Shown: positions 17,889-27,774 of the stretch, piece by piece
Layout: the number at the start of each line of letters is the position of its first letter
Numbering within the stretch: the stretch's first letter is position 1
Assembly: GCF_025717065.2 (NCBI RefSeq)
Contig: NZ_JAOVZO020000017.1
Coordinates: forward strand, 186,001 to 250,000
From: Tahibacter soli
GTDB lineage: Bacteria; Pseudomonadota; Gammaproteobacteria; Xanthomonadales; Rhodanobacteraceae
Direction of reading: 5' to 3'
Length of the DNA stretch: 64,000 bases
Notes under the pieces: generated by a model
Database searches by the model: none
What the model was told of the DNA's origin: nothing
What the model saw: the letters and a program-made list of their open reading frames with translations, nothing else
Translations under genes and position numbers: made by a program

Positions 17889-18370
17889 GCGGCCTCCTGG
17901 AGTTTGCGCACGTAGTCGCCGAGCTGATCGAAGCATTCGAGCCAGCCTTCGTTGTGATCGTCGCGCGCCTTGGGGGTCGAGAACACGCCCTGTCGCATCG
18001 TCACGCGCGTCTTGCCGTCGACCGGTTCGAACCGCACGACGATCGTCGTGACATGGCCCGGCTTGCCGTCGGCGTCGTCCCACGCCTGCGTGAAGACGAG
18101 CCGTTCGTTCTCGACGACTTCCTGGTACACCTCGGTCGCCCAGTATTCGGCGCCGTCGCGACCGCGCATGCCGCAGCGCGACGTGCCGCCGGGCCGTACG
18201 TCCATCTGGCAGAAGAACAGCTCCAGCCCGTCGGGCGCCGACCAGCGCTTCGCGTGTTCGGGCGTCGTCCACACGGTGTAGACGAGACCGGGCGGCGCGT
18301 CGAAGACGCGGACGATTTCGAGCACGCGTTCGGCCGGTTCGGCCGGCACGGGGTCATTCCTTGCGGACAT
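17885..18370 (-). CDS. SRPBCC/AHSA1-like ligand-binding protein
   Basis: The 161-residue protein shows the AHSA1 pattern: RVFDAPPGLVYTVWTTPEHAKRWSAP, MDVRPGGTSRCGMRGRDGAEYW, and DHNEGWLECFDQLGDYV at the C-terminus. Such proteins bind small hydrophobic ligands in a helix-grip fold. They are very often paired with ArsR-type regulators, as here. It overlaps the upstream arsR gene by 17 bases. Confidence 0.86.
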   Translation of the reverse strand: MSARNDPVPAEPAERVLEIVRVFDAPPGLVYTVWTTPEHAKRWSAPDGLELFFCQMDVRPGGTSRCGMRGRDGAEYWATEVYQEVVENERLVFTQAWDDADGKPGHVTTIVVRFEPVDGKTRVTMRQGVFSTPKARDDHNEGWLECFDQLGDYVRKLQEAA

Positions 18371-18704
18371 CGGATGTCTCCTTGGATTGCAGTTCGGCGA
18401 GATAGCCGTCGAGTCGGTCGAAGCGCGATTCCCAGAAGCGGCGGTACGTCGCGAGCCATGCGTTGACGTCGGCGAGCGGACCGGCCTGGAGCCTGCACGG
18501 ACGCCACTGCGCGTCGCGGCTGCGCGAGATGAGGCCCGCGCGTTCGAGCACCTTGAGGTGCTTGGAGATCGCCGGCAGGCTCATCGAGAACGGCTCGGCC
18601 AGCGCGGTGACCGAGGTCTCGCCGTCGGCGAGGCGCGCCAGCAGGGCGCGGCGCGTCGGGTCGGCGAGGGCGGCGAGCGTGAGGCTCAGCGGGTCGGGGG
18701 GCAT
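18354..18704 (-). CDS. ArsR-family transcriptional repressor
   Basis: The 116-residue protein has the winged-helix pattern ALADPTRRALLARLADGETSVTALAEPFSMSLPAISKHLKVLERAGLI. No metal-binding CxC motif is present, so it belongs to the group paired with SRPBCC proteins rather than to arsenic sensors. It heads the operon and has a near-consensus promoter and repeated TTAACCAATC sites just upstream of its start, suggesting self-repression. Confidence 0.88.
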   Translation of the reverse strand: MPPDPLSLTLAALADPTRRALLARLADGETSVTALAEPFSMSLPAISKHLKVLERAGLISRSRDAQWRPCRLQAGPLADVNAWLATYRRFWESRFDRLDGYLAELQSKETSDVRKE

Positions 18705-18712
18705 GAATTAAA

Positions 18713-18766
18713 CCGATTGGTTAATTTCGTGATTGGTTAAATACTCGGAGCGCCGGGTGTTGTCAA
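18713..18766 (-). promoter_or_regulatory. Promoter and probable operator of the arsR-SRPBCC-GFA operon
   Basis: Read on the minus strand, TTGACA (18766-18761) and TATTTA (18743-18738) are separated by exactly 17 bases, a near-consensus sigma-70 promoter. TTAACCAATC occurs at 18740-18731 and again at 18724-18715, a direct repeat with a 16-base period that overlaps the -10 box and the expected transcript start. The second copy is also half of a near-palindrome, TTAAACCGATTGGTTAA. This is the layout of a self-repressing ArsR operator. Confidence 0.75.
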
Positions 18767-18808
18767 CGGCCGCAATGTGCCGCGACCCGTGCGGGGCCTC
18801 CGATGCCC

Positions 18809-18885
18809 GTCATCCCAGCGCAAGCTGGGATCCAGTTTTTTGCGTTAAGAAGCAACGGCTGGATCCCAGCTTGCGCTGGGATGAC
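18809..18885. repeat. 27-base inverted repeat of the TCATCCC type
   Basis: The left arm (18809-18835) begins GTCATCCCAGCGCAAGC and the right arm (18859-18885) is its perfect complement, with 23 bases between. Each arm is itself nearly palindromic (ATCCCAGC...GCTGGGAT). Related single copies occur at 34392-34420 and 35115-35137. It lies between the ArsR operon and the leu-ilv leader and may act as a structural boundary or mRNA end; no T-run follows. Confidence 0.85.
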
Positions 18886-19027
18886 AAACCCCGGGGTCGC
18901 ATGCATTTGCACGTCCATACGTCCAGACGTCCAAACCCAGGCAACGACGCCAAAAACTACATAAGCACCGGAATTTGACGAATCAGTGCTCCATTGCGCC
19001 GATATCGGTCAAAAATACGCCCCGTAA

Positions 19028-19057
19028 TTGACAGCCCCACAGAATCGCAACTAGCTT
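19028..19057 (+). promoter_or_regulatory. Candidate promoter of the leu-ilv cluster
   Basis: A perfect TTGACA at 19028-19033 is followed after 18 bases by TAGCTT at 19052-19057. The -10 box is weak (three of six matches). If used, transcription would begin at about 19064-19065, the leader peptide's ATG itself. A second candidate -35, TTGACG at 18975-18980, has no clear -10. The exact start is uncertain. Confidence 0.4.
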
Positions 19058-19064
19058 CGGGTCC

Positions 19065-19202
19065 ATGACGCAGCGCAACAGCCACGACCAGAACCGCACC
19101 GCCGAGCTCTCGCTCGGTCTTGCGATCCTGCGTGCGCAGAGCGTCCGAATTTCGCTCGTACTCGTCCTCGTACTTCTTATTACCTCCGGAGGTGCGGGTT
19201 AA
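19065..19202 (+). CDS. Branched-chain leader peptide of the leu-ilv attenuator
   Basis: This 45-codon open frame ends with the run SLVLVLVLLIT just before SGGAG and a TAA. Nine of ten consecutive codons specify Leu, Val or Ile, and several are rare for this GC-rich genome (GTA, CTT, CTT, ATT). That is the hallmark of an ilv/leu attenuation peptide; E. coli ilvL has a similar ending. Low charged tRNA would stall the ribosome here and favour the antiterminator over the terminator at 19241-19275. The ATG has no clear Shine-Dalgarno, so it may be translated as a leaderless message or the start may differ. Confidence 0.85.
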   Translation: MTQRNSHDQNRTAELSLGLAILRAQSVRISLVLVLVLLITSGGAG

Positions 19203-19275
19203 GGGCGCGCGAGTCTGAAACACCAGACGAACGAAACCAGAACCCCGCCTCCGGCAACGGAAGCGGGGTTTTTTT
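19187..19275 (+). terminator. Transcription attenuator in front of leuA
   Basis: The terminator hairpin at 19241-19268 pairs CCCCGC and TCCG with CGGA and GCGGGG around GCAA, and seven T follow (19269-19275). An alternative pairing exists: CGGAGGTGCGGGTT (19187-19200, the end of the leader peptide) can pair with AACCCCGCCTCCG (19241-19253), which destroys the terminator. A small extra hairpin (TCTG...CAGA) lies between. Leader, antiterminator and terminator together form a complete ribosome-mediated attenuator. Confidence 0.87.
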
Positions 19276-19299
19276 ATGCCCGGCCCGCGAACAGCGGCC

Positions 19300-20892
19300 A
19301 TGCAGATGACAAACCCCGACAACACGCAAGCCCCCGACGACACGCGAGTACGCGTGTTCGACACGACGTTGCGCGACGGCGAGCAGGCGCCGGGTTTTTC
19401 GATGACGCGGGCGCAGAAGCTGCGCCTCGCGCACGCGCTCGCCGAACTCGGCGTCGACGTGATCGAGGCGGGCTTTCCGCAGGCGTCCGACGGCGACTTC
19501 GCGTCGGTGCAGGCGATCGCCCGCGATGTGCGCGGCAGCCGCATCTGCGCGCTCGCGCGCTGCCAGACCGGCGACATCGAAACCGCGGCGCGCGCACTCG
19601 AACCCGCGACCGCCGCGCGCATCCACGTGTTCATCGCCACGAGTCCGCTGCACCGCGAGCACAAGCTCGGCATGTCGAAGGCGCAGGTGATCGACGCCGC
19701 CGTCGCCGCCGTGCGCCGCGCGCGTGAACTGTGCACCGATGTGGAATTTTCCGCCGAAGACGCGATGCGCAGCGAACCGGACTACCTCGCCGAGGTGTTC
19801 GCCGCCGTCATCGAGGCCGGCGCCACGACGCTGAACGTGCCCGATACCGTCGGCTACACCACGCCGGCGGAAATGGGCGAGCGCATCCGGTATCTCAAAG
19901 CGCACGTACGCGGCATCGAGCGCGCCGTGCTGTCGGTGCACTGCCACGACGATCTCGGCATGGCGGTCGCCAACAGTCTTGCCGCCGTCGCGGCCGGCGC
20001 GCGCCAGGTCGAATGCACGCTGACCGGCATCGGCGAGCGCGCCGGCAACGCCGCGCTCGAAGAAGTGGCGATGGCGCTGGCGACGCGCGCGGAACTGTTC
20101 GGCGCGGCGACGAACTTGAAAACGCCGAAGCTGTATCCGACCGCGCGCCTCCTCGCGCAGATCACCGGCCAGCCGATTCCGCGCAACAAGGCGATCGTCG
20201 GCGAGAACGCGTTCGCGCACGAGTCGGGCATCCACCAGCACGGCATGTTGAAGCATCGCGGCACGTACGAAATCATGCGGCCCGAAGACGTCGGCTTCGC
20301 GCGCTCGCAGCTCGTGCTCGGCAAGCACAGCGGGCGTCACGCGCTGCGCGAACGGCTTGCCGCGCTCGGCCACCAGCCGGCCGACGCCGAACTCGACCAG
20401 ATCTTCACGCGCTTCAAGACGCTCGCCGACAAGAAGCGCGAAGTGTTCGACAGCGACCTCGAAGCGCTCGCGCTCGGTCGCGACGGCGAAGCGCTCGGCC
20501 CGTGGCGCATCGTGCAGTTGAACGCGACCTCGCACCTGGGCGGCAGCGGCTCGGCGTCGGTGCGCCTCGCGCACGAGGACGGCCGCGGCGCGAGCGAAGC
20601 GGCGATCGGCGACGGTCCGGTCGACGCCGCGCTGCGCGCGATCGGCCGCGCGGTCGGCCAGACGTTCGAACTCGTCGACTTCAACATCCGCGCGCTGTCC
20701 GAAGGCGGCGACGCGCAAGGCCAGGCGACGCTCGGCGTGCGCCACAACGGCAAGGAACTGCGCGGCCGCGGCGTGTCGACCGACATCGTCGAGGCCGCCG
20801 CGCTCGCGGCGCTCGAAATCGCCAACCGTATCGAGCGCGCCACACCCGCATCCACCGCAACGACCCCGCTAGCCGCGGTCAACGACCGCTGA
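19300..20892 (+). CDS. leuA: 2-isopropylmalate synthase
   Basis: LeuA joins acetyl-CoA and 2-oxoisovalerate, the first committed step of leucine synthesis. [16 protein letters not shown] near the start is the catalytic and metal motif, [16 protein letters not shown] carries metal ligands, and [17 protein letters not shown] is the family signature. The C-terminal LeuA dimer domain (leucine feedback) is present. The ATG at 19300 gives 530 residues, normal for the family; an ATG at 19276 directly touches the attenuator's T-run and cannot have a ribosome site, and 19306 is also possible. It is the first structural gene of the cluster. Confidence 0.95.
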   Translation: MQMTNPDNTQAPDDTRVRVFDTTLRDGEQAPGFSMTRAQKLRLAHALAELGVDVIEAGFPQASDGDFASVQAIARDVRGSRICALARCQTGDIETAARALEPATAARIHVFIATSPLHREHKLGMSKAQVIDAAVAAVRRARELCTDVEFSAEDAMRSEPDYLAEVFAAVIEAGATTLNVPDTVGYTTPAEMGERIRYLKAHVRGIERAVLSVHCHDDLGMAVANSLAAVAAGARQVECTLTGIGERAGNAALEEVAMALATRAELFGAATNLKTPKLYPTARLLAQITGQPIPRNKAIVGENAFAHESGIHQHGMLKHRGTYEIMRPEDVGFARSQLVLGKHSGRHALRERLAALGHQPADAELDQIFTRFKTLADKKREVFDSDLEALALGRDGEALGPWRIVQLNATSHLGGSGSASVRLAHEDGRGASEAAIGDGPVDAALRAIGRAVGQTFELVDFNIRALSEGGDAQGQATLGVRHNGKELRGRGVSTDIVEAAALAALEIANRIERATPASTATTPLAAVNDR

Positions 20893-20901
20893 GGAACGAC
20901 G

Positions 20902-21849
20902 ATGAAAGCGCCCCAACTCATCTGGCACAACGGACGCATCAAGCCGTGGCACGAGGCCACGGTCAACGTCGGCGCGCACGCGCTGCACTACGGGTCGTCG
21001 GTATTCGAAGGCGAGCGCGTCTACGCGACGAACCACGGCCCCGCGTTCTTCCGCCTGCGCGACCACACCGAGCGCCTGTTCCACTCCGCGCGCGTCTACG
21101 ATCTCGACATCGCGTACAGCGCCGACGACATCGACGCCGCGTGCGCGCAAGTGGTGCTCGCCAACAAGCTCGGCAGCGCGTACCTGCGGCCGATCGTGTA
21201 CCGCTCGGGTTTCACCTTCAGCCTCGCGCCGCCGCGCGACACCGCCGTCGACGTCGCGATCATCGCGATCGAATGGGGCAGCATGCACGGCGCCGCCGCG
21301 CTGGAGCAGGGCGTCGACGTCTGCGTCAGCTCGTGGAACCGCGCGGCGCCGAACACCTATCCGAGCGGCGCGAAAGCCGGCGGCAATTACTTGAACAGTC
21401 AGCTGATCGCGCAGGAAGCCGTGCGCGGCGGCTTCGTCGAAGGCATCGCGCTCGCGCCGGGCGGACTCTTGTCCGAAGGCGCCGGCGAGAACCTGTTCAT
21501 CGTTCGCAACGGCAAGATTTATACGCCGACGGCCGGTGCGAGCATCCTGTGCGGCATCACGCGAGACACGGTGATGACGCTCGCGCAGGAACTCGGCTAT
21601 CAGGTGATCGAACAGGCGCTGCCGCGCGAAATGCTGTACTTCGCCGACGAAGTGTTCATGACCGGCACCGCCGCGGAAATCACGCCGGTGCGCTCGGTCG
21701 ACCGCAAGCCGGTCGGCGAGGGCAAGCCCGGTCCGGTGACCCGCGCGCTGCAGCGCGCGTTCTTCGGCCTGTTCGACGGCTCCACCGAAGACCACTGGGG
21801 CTGGCTCACGCCGGTGACCGCGACGGCGTACGCGAAGGAGGCCGCGTGA
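20902..21849 (+). CDS. ilvE: Branched-chain amino acid aminotransferase
   Basis: The 315-residue fold-type IV PLP enzyme does the last step of leucine, valine and isoleucine synthesis. [13 protein letters not shown] is the substrate motif, K158 in [11 protein letters not shown] is the PLP lysine, and [12 protein letters not shown] and [11 protein letters not shown] are family signatures. GAGGAA lies before the ATG, nine bases after leuA. Its TGA overlaps the leuC ATG. Position inside the leu genes, rather than beside ilvD, is unusual compared with enteric bacteria. Confidence 0.95.
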   Translation: MKAPQLIWHNGRIKPWHEATVNVGAHALHYGSSVFEGERVYATNHGPAFFRLRDHTERLFHSARVYDLDIAYSADDIDAACAQVVLANKLGSAYLRPIVYRSGFTFSLAPPRDTAVDVAIIAIEWGSMHGAAALEQGVDVCVSSWNRAAPNTYPSGAKAGGNYLNSQLIAQEAVRGGFVEGIALAPGGLLSEGAGENLFIVRNGKIYTPTAGASILCGITRDTVMTLAQELGYQVIEQALPREMLYFADEVFMTGTAAEITPVRSVDRKPVGEGKPGPVTRALQRAFFGLFDGSTEDHWGWLTPVTATAYAKEAA

Positions 21850-23276
21850 TGGCCGCGCGCACGCTCTTCGACAAACTGTGGGACGCGCATGTCGTGCGTC
21901 CCGAAACCGACGCGACGCCGGCGATCCTGTACGTCGACCTGCACCTGATCCACGAAGTGACTTCGCCGCAGGCGTTCGCCGAACTGCGTGCGCGCGGCCT
22001 GACGGTGCGCCGCCCGGAACGCACGCTCGCGACGCTCGACCATTCCACGCCGACGACGCCGCACGACGATCTCGGCCAGCCGGTGTACGCGTCGGAAGAA
22101 GCGGCGGCGCAGGTCGCCGAACTCGAACGCAACTGCGCCGAATTCGGCATCCGCCTCAACGGCTGGGACAGCGAGCACCGCGGCATCGTGCACGTGATCG
22201 GGCCCGAACTCGGCGCGACGCAGCCGGGCATGACGATCGTCTGCGGCGACAGCCACACCTCGACCCACGGCGCGTTCGGCGCGCTCGCGTTCGGCATCGG
22301 CACGACCGAGGTCGGCCACGTGTTCGCGACGCAGTGCCTGTTGCAGCAGAAGCCGAAGTCGCTCGCGATCCACGTCGACGGCGCGCTGCCGGCCGGCGTC
22401 GGCGCGAAGGACCTGATCCTGCACGTGATCGGCAAGATCGGCGTCAACGGCGGCACCGGCCACGTCATCGAGTATCGCGGCGAGGCGATCCGCGCGCTGT
22501 CGATGGACGAGCGCATGACCGTCTGCAACATGTCGATCGAGGCCGGCGCGCGCGCGGGCCTGATCGCGCCCGACGAAACGACGTTCGCGTACCTGAAGGG
22601 CCGTCCGCTCGCGCCGCAGGGCGCCGCGTGGGACCGCGCGGTGGACGCGTGGAAAACGCTGCGCAGCGACGACGGCGCGACGTACGACCGCGAAGTGCGC
22701 ATCGACGCGCGCGCGGTGCGCCCGACCGTCACCTACGGCACGCACCCGGGCATGGCCATCGCGCTCGACGCGCCGGTGCCGGCCGCGGCGAGCCTGCAGG
22801 AGCGCCGCGCGCTCGACTACATGCGCGTCGAGGCGGGCCGACCGGTCGCCGGCATGCCGGTCGACGTCGTGTTCGTCGGCAGCTGCACGAACTCGCGCAT
22901 CGGCGACCTGCGCGACGCGGCCGACGTGCTGCGCGGACGCCGGCTCGACCCGCGCGTGCGCATGCTCGTCGTGCCCGGCTCGGTCGCGATCAAGCGCGAA
23001 GCCGAACGCGAAGGGCTCGACCAGGTGTTTCGCGCCGCCGGCGCCGAGTGGCGCGAACCGGGCTGCTCGATGTGCATCGCGATGAACGGCGATCTCGCGC
23101 AGCCGGGCCAACTGGTCGTCTCCACGTCGAACCGCAATTTCGAAGGACGCCAGGGACCGGGCGCGCGCACGGTGCTGGCGAGTCCCGCGGTCGCCGCCGC
23201 GTCGGCCGTCGCGGGCGTCGTCGCCTCGCCGCAATCGCTTTCTCAGCAACCGCTCTCCCAGGAACAGGCCGCATGA
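21849..23276 (+). CDS. leuC: 3-isopropylmalate dehydratase large subunit
   Basis: LeuC (475 residues) with LeuD isomerises 2- to 3-isopropylmalate through an iron-sulfur cluster. It starts [12 protein letters not shown], shows [26 protein letters not shown], and has the cluster cysteines in [10 protein letters not shown] and [10 protein letters not shown]. The ATG overlaps the ilvE stop, and the stop overlaps the leuD ATG. A Ser/Gln-rich tail ([14 protein letters not shown]) is slightly longer than usual. Confidence 0.96.
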   Translation: MAARTLFDKLWDAHVVRPETDATPAILYVDLHLIHEVTSPQAFAELRARGLTVRRPERTLATLDHSTPTTPHDDLGQPVYASEEAAAQVAELERNCAEFGIRLNGWDSEHRGIVHVIGPELGATQPGMTIVCGDSHTSTHGAFGALAFGIGTTEVGHVFATQCLLQQKPKSLAIHVDGALPAGVGAKDLILHVIGKIGVNGGTGHVIEYRGEAIRALSMDERMTVCNMSIEAGARAGLIAPDETTFAYLKGRPLAPQGAAWDRAVDAWKTLRSDDGATYDREVRIDARAVRPTVTYGTHPGMAIALDAPVPAAASLQERRALDYMRVEAGRPVAGMPVDVVFVGSCTNSRIGDLRDAADVLRGRRLDPRVRMLVVPGSVAIKREAEREGLDQVFRAAGAEWREPGCSMCIAMNGDLAQPGQLVVSTSNRNFEGRQGPGARTVLASPAVAAASAVAGVVASPQSLSQQPLSQEQAA

Positions 23277-23854
23277 CCGCCGTGACCCATGTGCGTTCGC
23301 GCACCGCCGTGCTCGCGCACGAGAACATCGACACCGACCGCATCATCCCGGCGCGGTTTCTGACGACGACCGAGCGCGCGGGCCTCGGCCGCTACGCGTT
23401 CAACGACTGGCGCTGGCGCGCCGACGGCACGCCGAACCCCGAGTTCGTGCTGAACCAGCCGATGGCACGCGGCTGCGAAATCCTCGTCGCCGGCCGCAAC
23501 TTCGGCTGCGGCTCGTCGCGCGAACACGCGCCGTGGGCGCTCGTCGACTACGGGTTTCGCGCCGTGCTGTCGAGCGAGATCGCCGACATCTTCCGCAACA
23601 ACGCACTCAAGAACGGCCTGCTCGCCGTGGTGCTGTCCGAGGCCGAGCATCGCTACCTGCTCGACCATCCGGGCATCGAGCTTGCGATCGACGTCGCCGC
23701 GCAGACGATCGAACTGCCCGACGGCGGACGCTTCACGTTCGCGCTCGATCCGTTCGCGAAGCACTGCCTGATCGCCGGCGTGGACCAGCTGGGCTTTCTC
23801 GTCGGCCACGAGCGCGACATCGCGCGCTTCGAACAAGCACGGGAGGCCGCATGA
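23273..23854 (+). CDS. leuD: 3-isopropylmalate dehydratase small subunit
   Basis: LeuD (193 residues) is the swivel domain partner of LeuC. Signatures are [13 protein letters not shown] near the start, [15 protein letters not shown] and [12 protein letters not shown]. It starts within the leuC stop and ends within the leuB start, so leuC-leuD-leuB are translated as a coupled set in 1:1 ratio. Confidence 0.96.
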   Translation: MTAVTHVRSRTAVLAHENIDTDRIIPARFLTTTERAGLGRYAFNDWRWRADGTPNPEFVLNQPMARGCEILVAGRNFGCGSSREHAPWALVDYGFRAVLSSEIADIFRNNALKNGLLAVVLSEAEHRYLLDHPGIELAIDVAAQTIELPDGGRFTFALDPFAKHCLIAGVDQLGFLVGHERDIARFEQAREAA

Positions 23855-24924
23855 AAGCGCGCATCGCCGTGTTGCCGGGCGACGGCATCGGCCCCGAGGT
23901 CACGGCCGCGGCGGTCAGCGTGCTGCGCGACGCCGCCGCGCGCGGCGGCCACGAATTCGAATTCAGCGAACACGCGATCGGCGGCTGCGCGATCGACGCG
24001 CACGGCGATCCGCTGCCGGCCGAAACGCTGATCGTGTGCAAGCAGGCCGACGCGGTGCTGCTCGGCGCCGTCGGCGGTCCGCGCTGGTCCGATCCGAAGG
24101 CGAAGGTGCGGCCCGAGCAGGGCCTCTTGCGCCTGCGCGCGGAACTGGGCGTCTACGCGAACCTGCGGCCGGTGCGCGTGCATCCGAAGCTCGCCGCGCT
24201 GTCGCCGCTCAAGAACGAGCGGCTGACCGGGGTCGACCTGCTGTTCGTGCGCGAACTCACCGGCGGCGCGTACTTCGGCGCGAAGACGCGCACGGCCGAC
24301 GTCGCCACCGACGAGACGAAGTACACGACGCAAGAAGTGGAACGCGTCGCGCGCCGCGCCTTTGCGCTCGCGCGCGGCCGCGGTCGCCGCGTCACGTCGG
24401 TCGACAAGGCGAACGTGCTCGAAACCTCGCGCCTGTGGCGCGAAACGGTGCAGCGCGTCGCACACGAGTTTCCCGACGTCGCGCTGGAGCACCAACTCGT
24501 CGATTCGATGGCGATGCTGCTGCTCACGCGCCCGGCCGCGTACGACGTGATCGTCACCGAAAACCTGTTCGGCGACATTTTGACCGACGAAGCCGCGGCG
24601 CTCGCCGGTTCGCTCGGCCTCTTGCCGTCGGCGTCGCTCGGCGACGGCAAGGTGGGCCTGTACGAGCCGATCCACGGCTCGGCGCCGGACATCGCCGGAC
24701 GCGGCGTCGCCAATCCTCTCGGCGCGATCCTCTCGGCCGCGATGCTGCTGCGCCACTCGCTGGGCCTCGCCGACGAAGCGGCGGCGATCGAAGCGGCGGT
24801 CGACCGCGTGCTCGACGCGGGTGTGTCGACGCGCGACCTCGGCGGCGACGCCGGCACGCGCGAAGCGACGGCAGCGGTGCTCGCGGCGCTCAACGAGCGC
24901 GCGGCTTCGAAGGAGGCCGCGTGA
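23851..24924 (+). CDS. leuB: 3-isopropylmalate dehydrogenase
   Basis: LeuB (357 residues) oxidises and decarboxylates 3-isopropylmalate. GDGIGPEV opens the protein, with [43 protein letters not shown] and [13 protein letters not shown], all standard for the beta-decarboxylating dehydrogenases. It overlaps leuD by four bases. The stop is followed immediately by a further ATG at 24924 and then a palindromic repeat before ilvD. Confidence 0.96.
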   Translation: MKARIAVLPGDGIGPEVTAAAVSVLRDAAARGGHEFEFSEHAIGGCAIDAHGDPLPAETLIVCKQADAVLLGAVGGPRWSDPKAKVRPEQGLLRLRAELGVYANLRPVRVHPKLAALSPLKNERLTGVDLLFVRELTGGAYFGAKTRTADVATDETKYTTQEVERVARRAFALARGRGRRVTSVDKANVLETSRLWRETVQRVAHEFPDVALEHQLVDSMAMLLLTRPAAYDVIVTENLFGDILTDEAAALAGSLGLLPSASLGDGKVGLYEPIHGSAPDIAGRGVANPLGAILSAAMLLRHSLGLADEAAAIEAAVDRVLDAGVSTRDLGGDAGTREATAAVLAALNERAASKEAA

Positions 24925-24949
24925 TGCGCATGCACGCAGCAATCTTTAG

Positions 24950-24981
24950 CCCTCTCCCCCAAGCGAGCTTGGGGGAGAGGG
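24950..24981. repeat. Palindromic repeat unit between leuB and ilvD
   Basis: Arms CCCTCTCCCCC (24950-24960) and GGGGGAGAGGG (24971-24981) surround a ten-base loop. It is the same unit as the outer parts of the element at 8797-8930. It lies within the leu-ilv operon in the 77-base gap between leuB and ilvD, where it could stabilise the upstream message end or lower ilvD expression. The frame stays open through it. Confidence 0.85.
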
Positions 24982-25001
24982 AGAAAACCCGGAGCAACGC
25001 C

Positions 25002-26651
25002 ATGCGCAGTGACGCGATCAAGACCGGCCCCGACCGCGCGCCCGCTCGCGCCATGCTGCGCGCGACCGGCCTCGACGACGCGGCCATCGCCAGGCCGCTC
25101 GTGGCGGTCGTGCACACGTGGTCGAACGTCAGCCCGTGCAATCTCAACCTGCGCGATCTCGCGCAGGCCGCGAGCGACGGCATCCGCGCGGCCGGCGGCA
25201 CGCCGATCGAGTTCAACACGATCGCCGTGACCGACGGCATCGCGATGGGCACGTCGGGCATGCGCGCCTCGCTCGTCAGCCGCGAAATCATCGCCGACTC
25301 GATCGAACTCGCCGTCGACGGCCACTGCCTCGACGCGATGGTCGTGCTGTGCGGCTGCGACAAGACGATTCCCGCCGCCGCCATGGCGCTCGCGCGGCTC
25401 GACATTCCCGGCGTCGCGCTGTACGGCGGCTCGATCGCGCACGGCCGGCTCGATGCGAAGTCGATCACCGTGCAGGACGTGTTCGAAGCGGTCGGCGCGC
25501 ACGGCGCCGGCAAGCTGTCGACGCAAAAACTGTGCGATGTGGAAAAGCATGCATGTCCCGGCGCCGGCGCGTGCGGCGGCCAGTTCACCGCGAACACGAT
25601 GGCGATGGTGCTGACCGCGCTCGGCCTGTCGCCGCTCGGCGACAACGACATACCGGCGACCGATCCGGCCAAGCGCGACGCGGCGTTCCGCTGCGGCGAA
25701 CTCGCGATGGAATGCCTCAAGCAAGGCCGCACGCCGCGCTCGGTGCTGACGCCGACGGCGTTCCGCAACGCCGCGCGGCTCGTCGCCGCGACCGCGGGCT
25801 CGACGAATGCCGTGCTGCACCTGCTCGCCATCGCGCGCGAAGCCGGCGTGCCGCTGACGCTCGAGGATTTCGAGAGCGCGTCTCGCGACACGCCGGTAAT
25901 CGCCGATCTCAAGCCGGGCGGTCGCTATACGGCGGTCGAACTCTCGGCCGCTGGCGGCACCGCGCTCGTCGCGGGCGAAATGCGCAAGGGCGGCATGATC
26001 GACGACGCGCCGACCGTCACCGGCCGCACGCTGTACGCCGAACTCGACGCGGCGCCCGCGCCGGCGCCGGGCCAGGACGTCGTGCGCGCGACCAACGCGC
26101 CGCTCAAGCCGCGCGGCGGCTATTCGATTCTCTACGGCAACGTCGCGCCGCAGGGCTGCGTGCTCAAGCTCGCCGGTCACGGCCGCGCGCGGCACGAAGG
26201 CCCGGCGCGCGTGTACGACAGCGAAGAGCTCGCGTTCGCGGCGGTGCAAGCGGGCGCGATCAACGCCGGCGACGTCGTCGTGATCCGCAACGAAGGTCCG
26301 GCCGGCGGCCCCGGCATGCGCGAAATGCTCGCGGTGACCGCGGCGCTCGTCGGGCGCGGCCTCGGCAACGACGTGGCGCTGATCACCGACGGCCGCTTCA
26401 GCGGCGCCACGCACGGCTTCATGGTCGGCCACATCGCACCGGAAGCCGCGCGCGGCGGTCCGATCGCGCTCCTGCGCGAAGGCGATCGCATCGTCATCGA
26501 CATGCACGATCGCACGCTGTCTACCGACGCGCCGCTCGAATCGCGCCGCGCCGACTGGCGCGCGCCCGAGCCGAAAGTCACGCGCGGCGTGCTCGCCAAG
26601 TACGCGCAACTCGTCGGCTCGGCCGCCGAAGGCGCGGTAACGCACACATGA
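25002..26651 (+). CDS. ilvD: Dihydroxy-acid dehydratase
   Basis: IlvD (549 residues) converts dihydroxy acids to 2-oxo acids in valine and isoleucine synthesis. The start [24 protein letters not shown] fits the short IlvD class and has GGAG eight bases upstream. Iron-sulfur ligands are expected at C46 (SPCNLNL), CGCDKTIP and [30 protein letters not shown] is the C-terminal signature. An in-frame ATG at 24924 with a strong AAGGAGG, coupled to the leuB stop, would add 26 residues that include the translated repeat; it is less likely because the family starts at MRSD. Confidence 0.94.
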   Translation: MRSDAIKTGPDRAPARAMLRATGLDDAAIARPLVAVVHTWSNVSPCNLNLRDLAQAASDGIRAAGGTPIEFNTIAVTDGIAMGTSGMRASLVSREIIADSIELAVDGHCLDAMVVLCGCDKTIPAAAMALARLDIPGVALYGGSIAHGRLDAKSITVQDVFEAVGAHGAGKLSTQKLCDVEKHACPGAGACGGQFTANTMAMVLTALGLSPLGDNDIPATDPAKRDAAFRCGELAMECLKQGRTPRSVLTPTAFRNAARLVAATAGSTNAVLHLLAIAREAGVPLTLEDFESASRDTPVIADLKPGGRYTAVELSAAGGTALVAGEMRKGGMIDDAPTVTGRTLYAELDAAPAPAPGQDVVRATNAPLKPRGGYSILYGNVAPQGCVLKLAGHGRARHEGPARVYDSEELAFAAVQAGAINAGDVVVIRNEGPAGGPGMREMLAVTAALVGRGLGNDVALITDGRFSGATHGFMVGHIAPEAARGGPIALLREGDRIVIDMHDRTLSTDAPLESRRADWRAPEPKVTRGVLAKYAQLVGSAAEGAVTHT

Positions 26652-26734
26652 ACCCTTTCCTCTTGCGCACCGGGCGGTCCCCCGGGCGTTGAAACCGTAG
26701 AAGACCTTTCAATCATCGAACCCGGAGATACGCC

Positions 26735-27772
26735 ATGACCGCACAAACCCCGACCACCGCCGCCCTGCAATCCGCCAAAGTCGCCGTACTCGGCTACGGC
26801 AGCCAGGGCCGCGCGCATGCGCTGAACCTCAAGGATTCCGGCCTCGACGTCGTCGTCGGCGTGCGCCGCAACGGCCCGTCGTGGGACAAGGCGCGCGCCG
26901 ACGGCCTGAAAGTCGCCGAGCCCGCCGACGCCGTGAAGGACGCCGATCTCATCGCCGTGCTGACGCCCGACATGGTGCAGCCGGCGCTGTACACCGACGC
27001 GATCGCGCCGAACGCGAAGCCCGGCGCGGCGCTGTTGTTCGCGCACGGTTTCAACGTGCACTTCAAGCAGATCGCGCCCCGCGCCGACATCGACGTCGTG
27101 CTCGTCGCGCCGAAGGGCCCGGGCGCGCTCGTGCGCCGCGAATACGAGAAGGGCCACGGCGTGCCGTGCCTGTACGCGATCCACCAGGACGCGAGCGGCA
27201 AGGCGCGCGACAAGGTGCTCGCCTACGCGGCCGGCATCGGCGGCGCCCGCGCGATGCTGATCGAAACGAACTTCGGCGAGGAAACCGAGACCGACCTCTT
27301 CGGCGAACAGGCCGTGCTGTGCGGCGGCGCGACGAAACTCGTGCTCGCCGGCTACGAAACGCTGGTCGAAGCCGGCTACCAGCCGGAAATCGCGTACTAC
27401 GAAGTGCTGCACGAACTCAAGCTCATCGTCGACCTGCTGCACGAAGGCGGCCTCGCGAAGATGCACCAGTTCATCTCCGAGACCGCGCAATACGGCGACC
27501 TCACGCGCGGCCCGCGCGTCGTCGACGGCGACACGAAGGCGCGCATGCGCAAGATCCTCGATGAAATCCAGGACGGCCGCTTCGCGCAGGAATGGGTCGC
27601 CGAGTACCAGGCCGGCAACGGCAACTACCGCGCGTTGAAAAATGCCGATCTCGCTCATCCGATCGAGGCGGTCGGCGCGGGCCTGCGCGCGCGCATGCCG
27701 TGGCTGAACCCGACGCCGGCGCTCGCCGCCGTCCCGACGTCATCCGACGCTCCCCTGAAACGGACGGCCTGA
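26735..27772 (+). CDS. ilvC: Ketol-acid reductoisomerase, class I
   Basis: IlvC (345 residues) isomerises and reduces acetohydroxy acids. The NADPH motif [15 protein letters not shown] is near the start, FAHGFNVHF and [14 protein letters not shown] follow, and the metal-binding [16 protein letters not shown] and [15 protein letters not shown] lie in the knotted domain. Length matches class I (single knotted domain). CGGAG lies upstream of the ATG. The 83-base gap after ilvD shows no terminator. Confidence 0.96.
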   Translation: MTAQTPTTAALQSAKVAVLGYGSQGRAHALNLKDSGLDVVVGVRRNGPSWDKARADGLKVAEPADAVKDADLIAVLTPDMVQPALYTDAIAPNAKPGAALLFAHGFNVHFKQIAPRADIDVVLVAPKGPGALVRREYEKGHGVPCLYAIHQDASGKARDKVLAYAAGIGGARAMLIETNFGEETETDLFGEQAVLCGGATKLVLAGYETLVEAGYQPEIAYYEVLHELKLIVDLLHEGGLAKMHQFISETAQYGDLTRGPRVVDGDTKARMRKILDEIQDGRFAQEWVAEYQAGNGNYRALKNADLAHPIEAVGAGLRARMPWLNPTPALAAVPTSSDAPLKRTA

Positions 27773-27774
27773 CC

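Noticed and set aside
19276-19299. leuA start at the ATG directly after the attenuator's T-run
   Set aside because: The start would lie against the terminator stem with no room for a ribosome site; the ATG at 19300 fits family length better.
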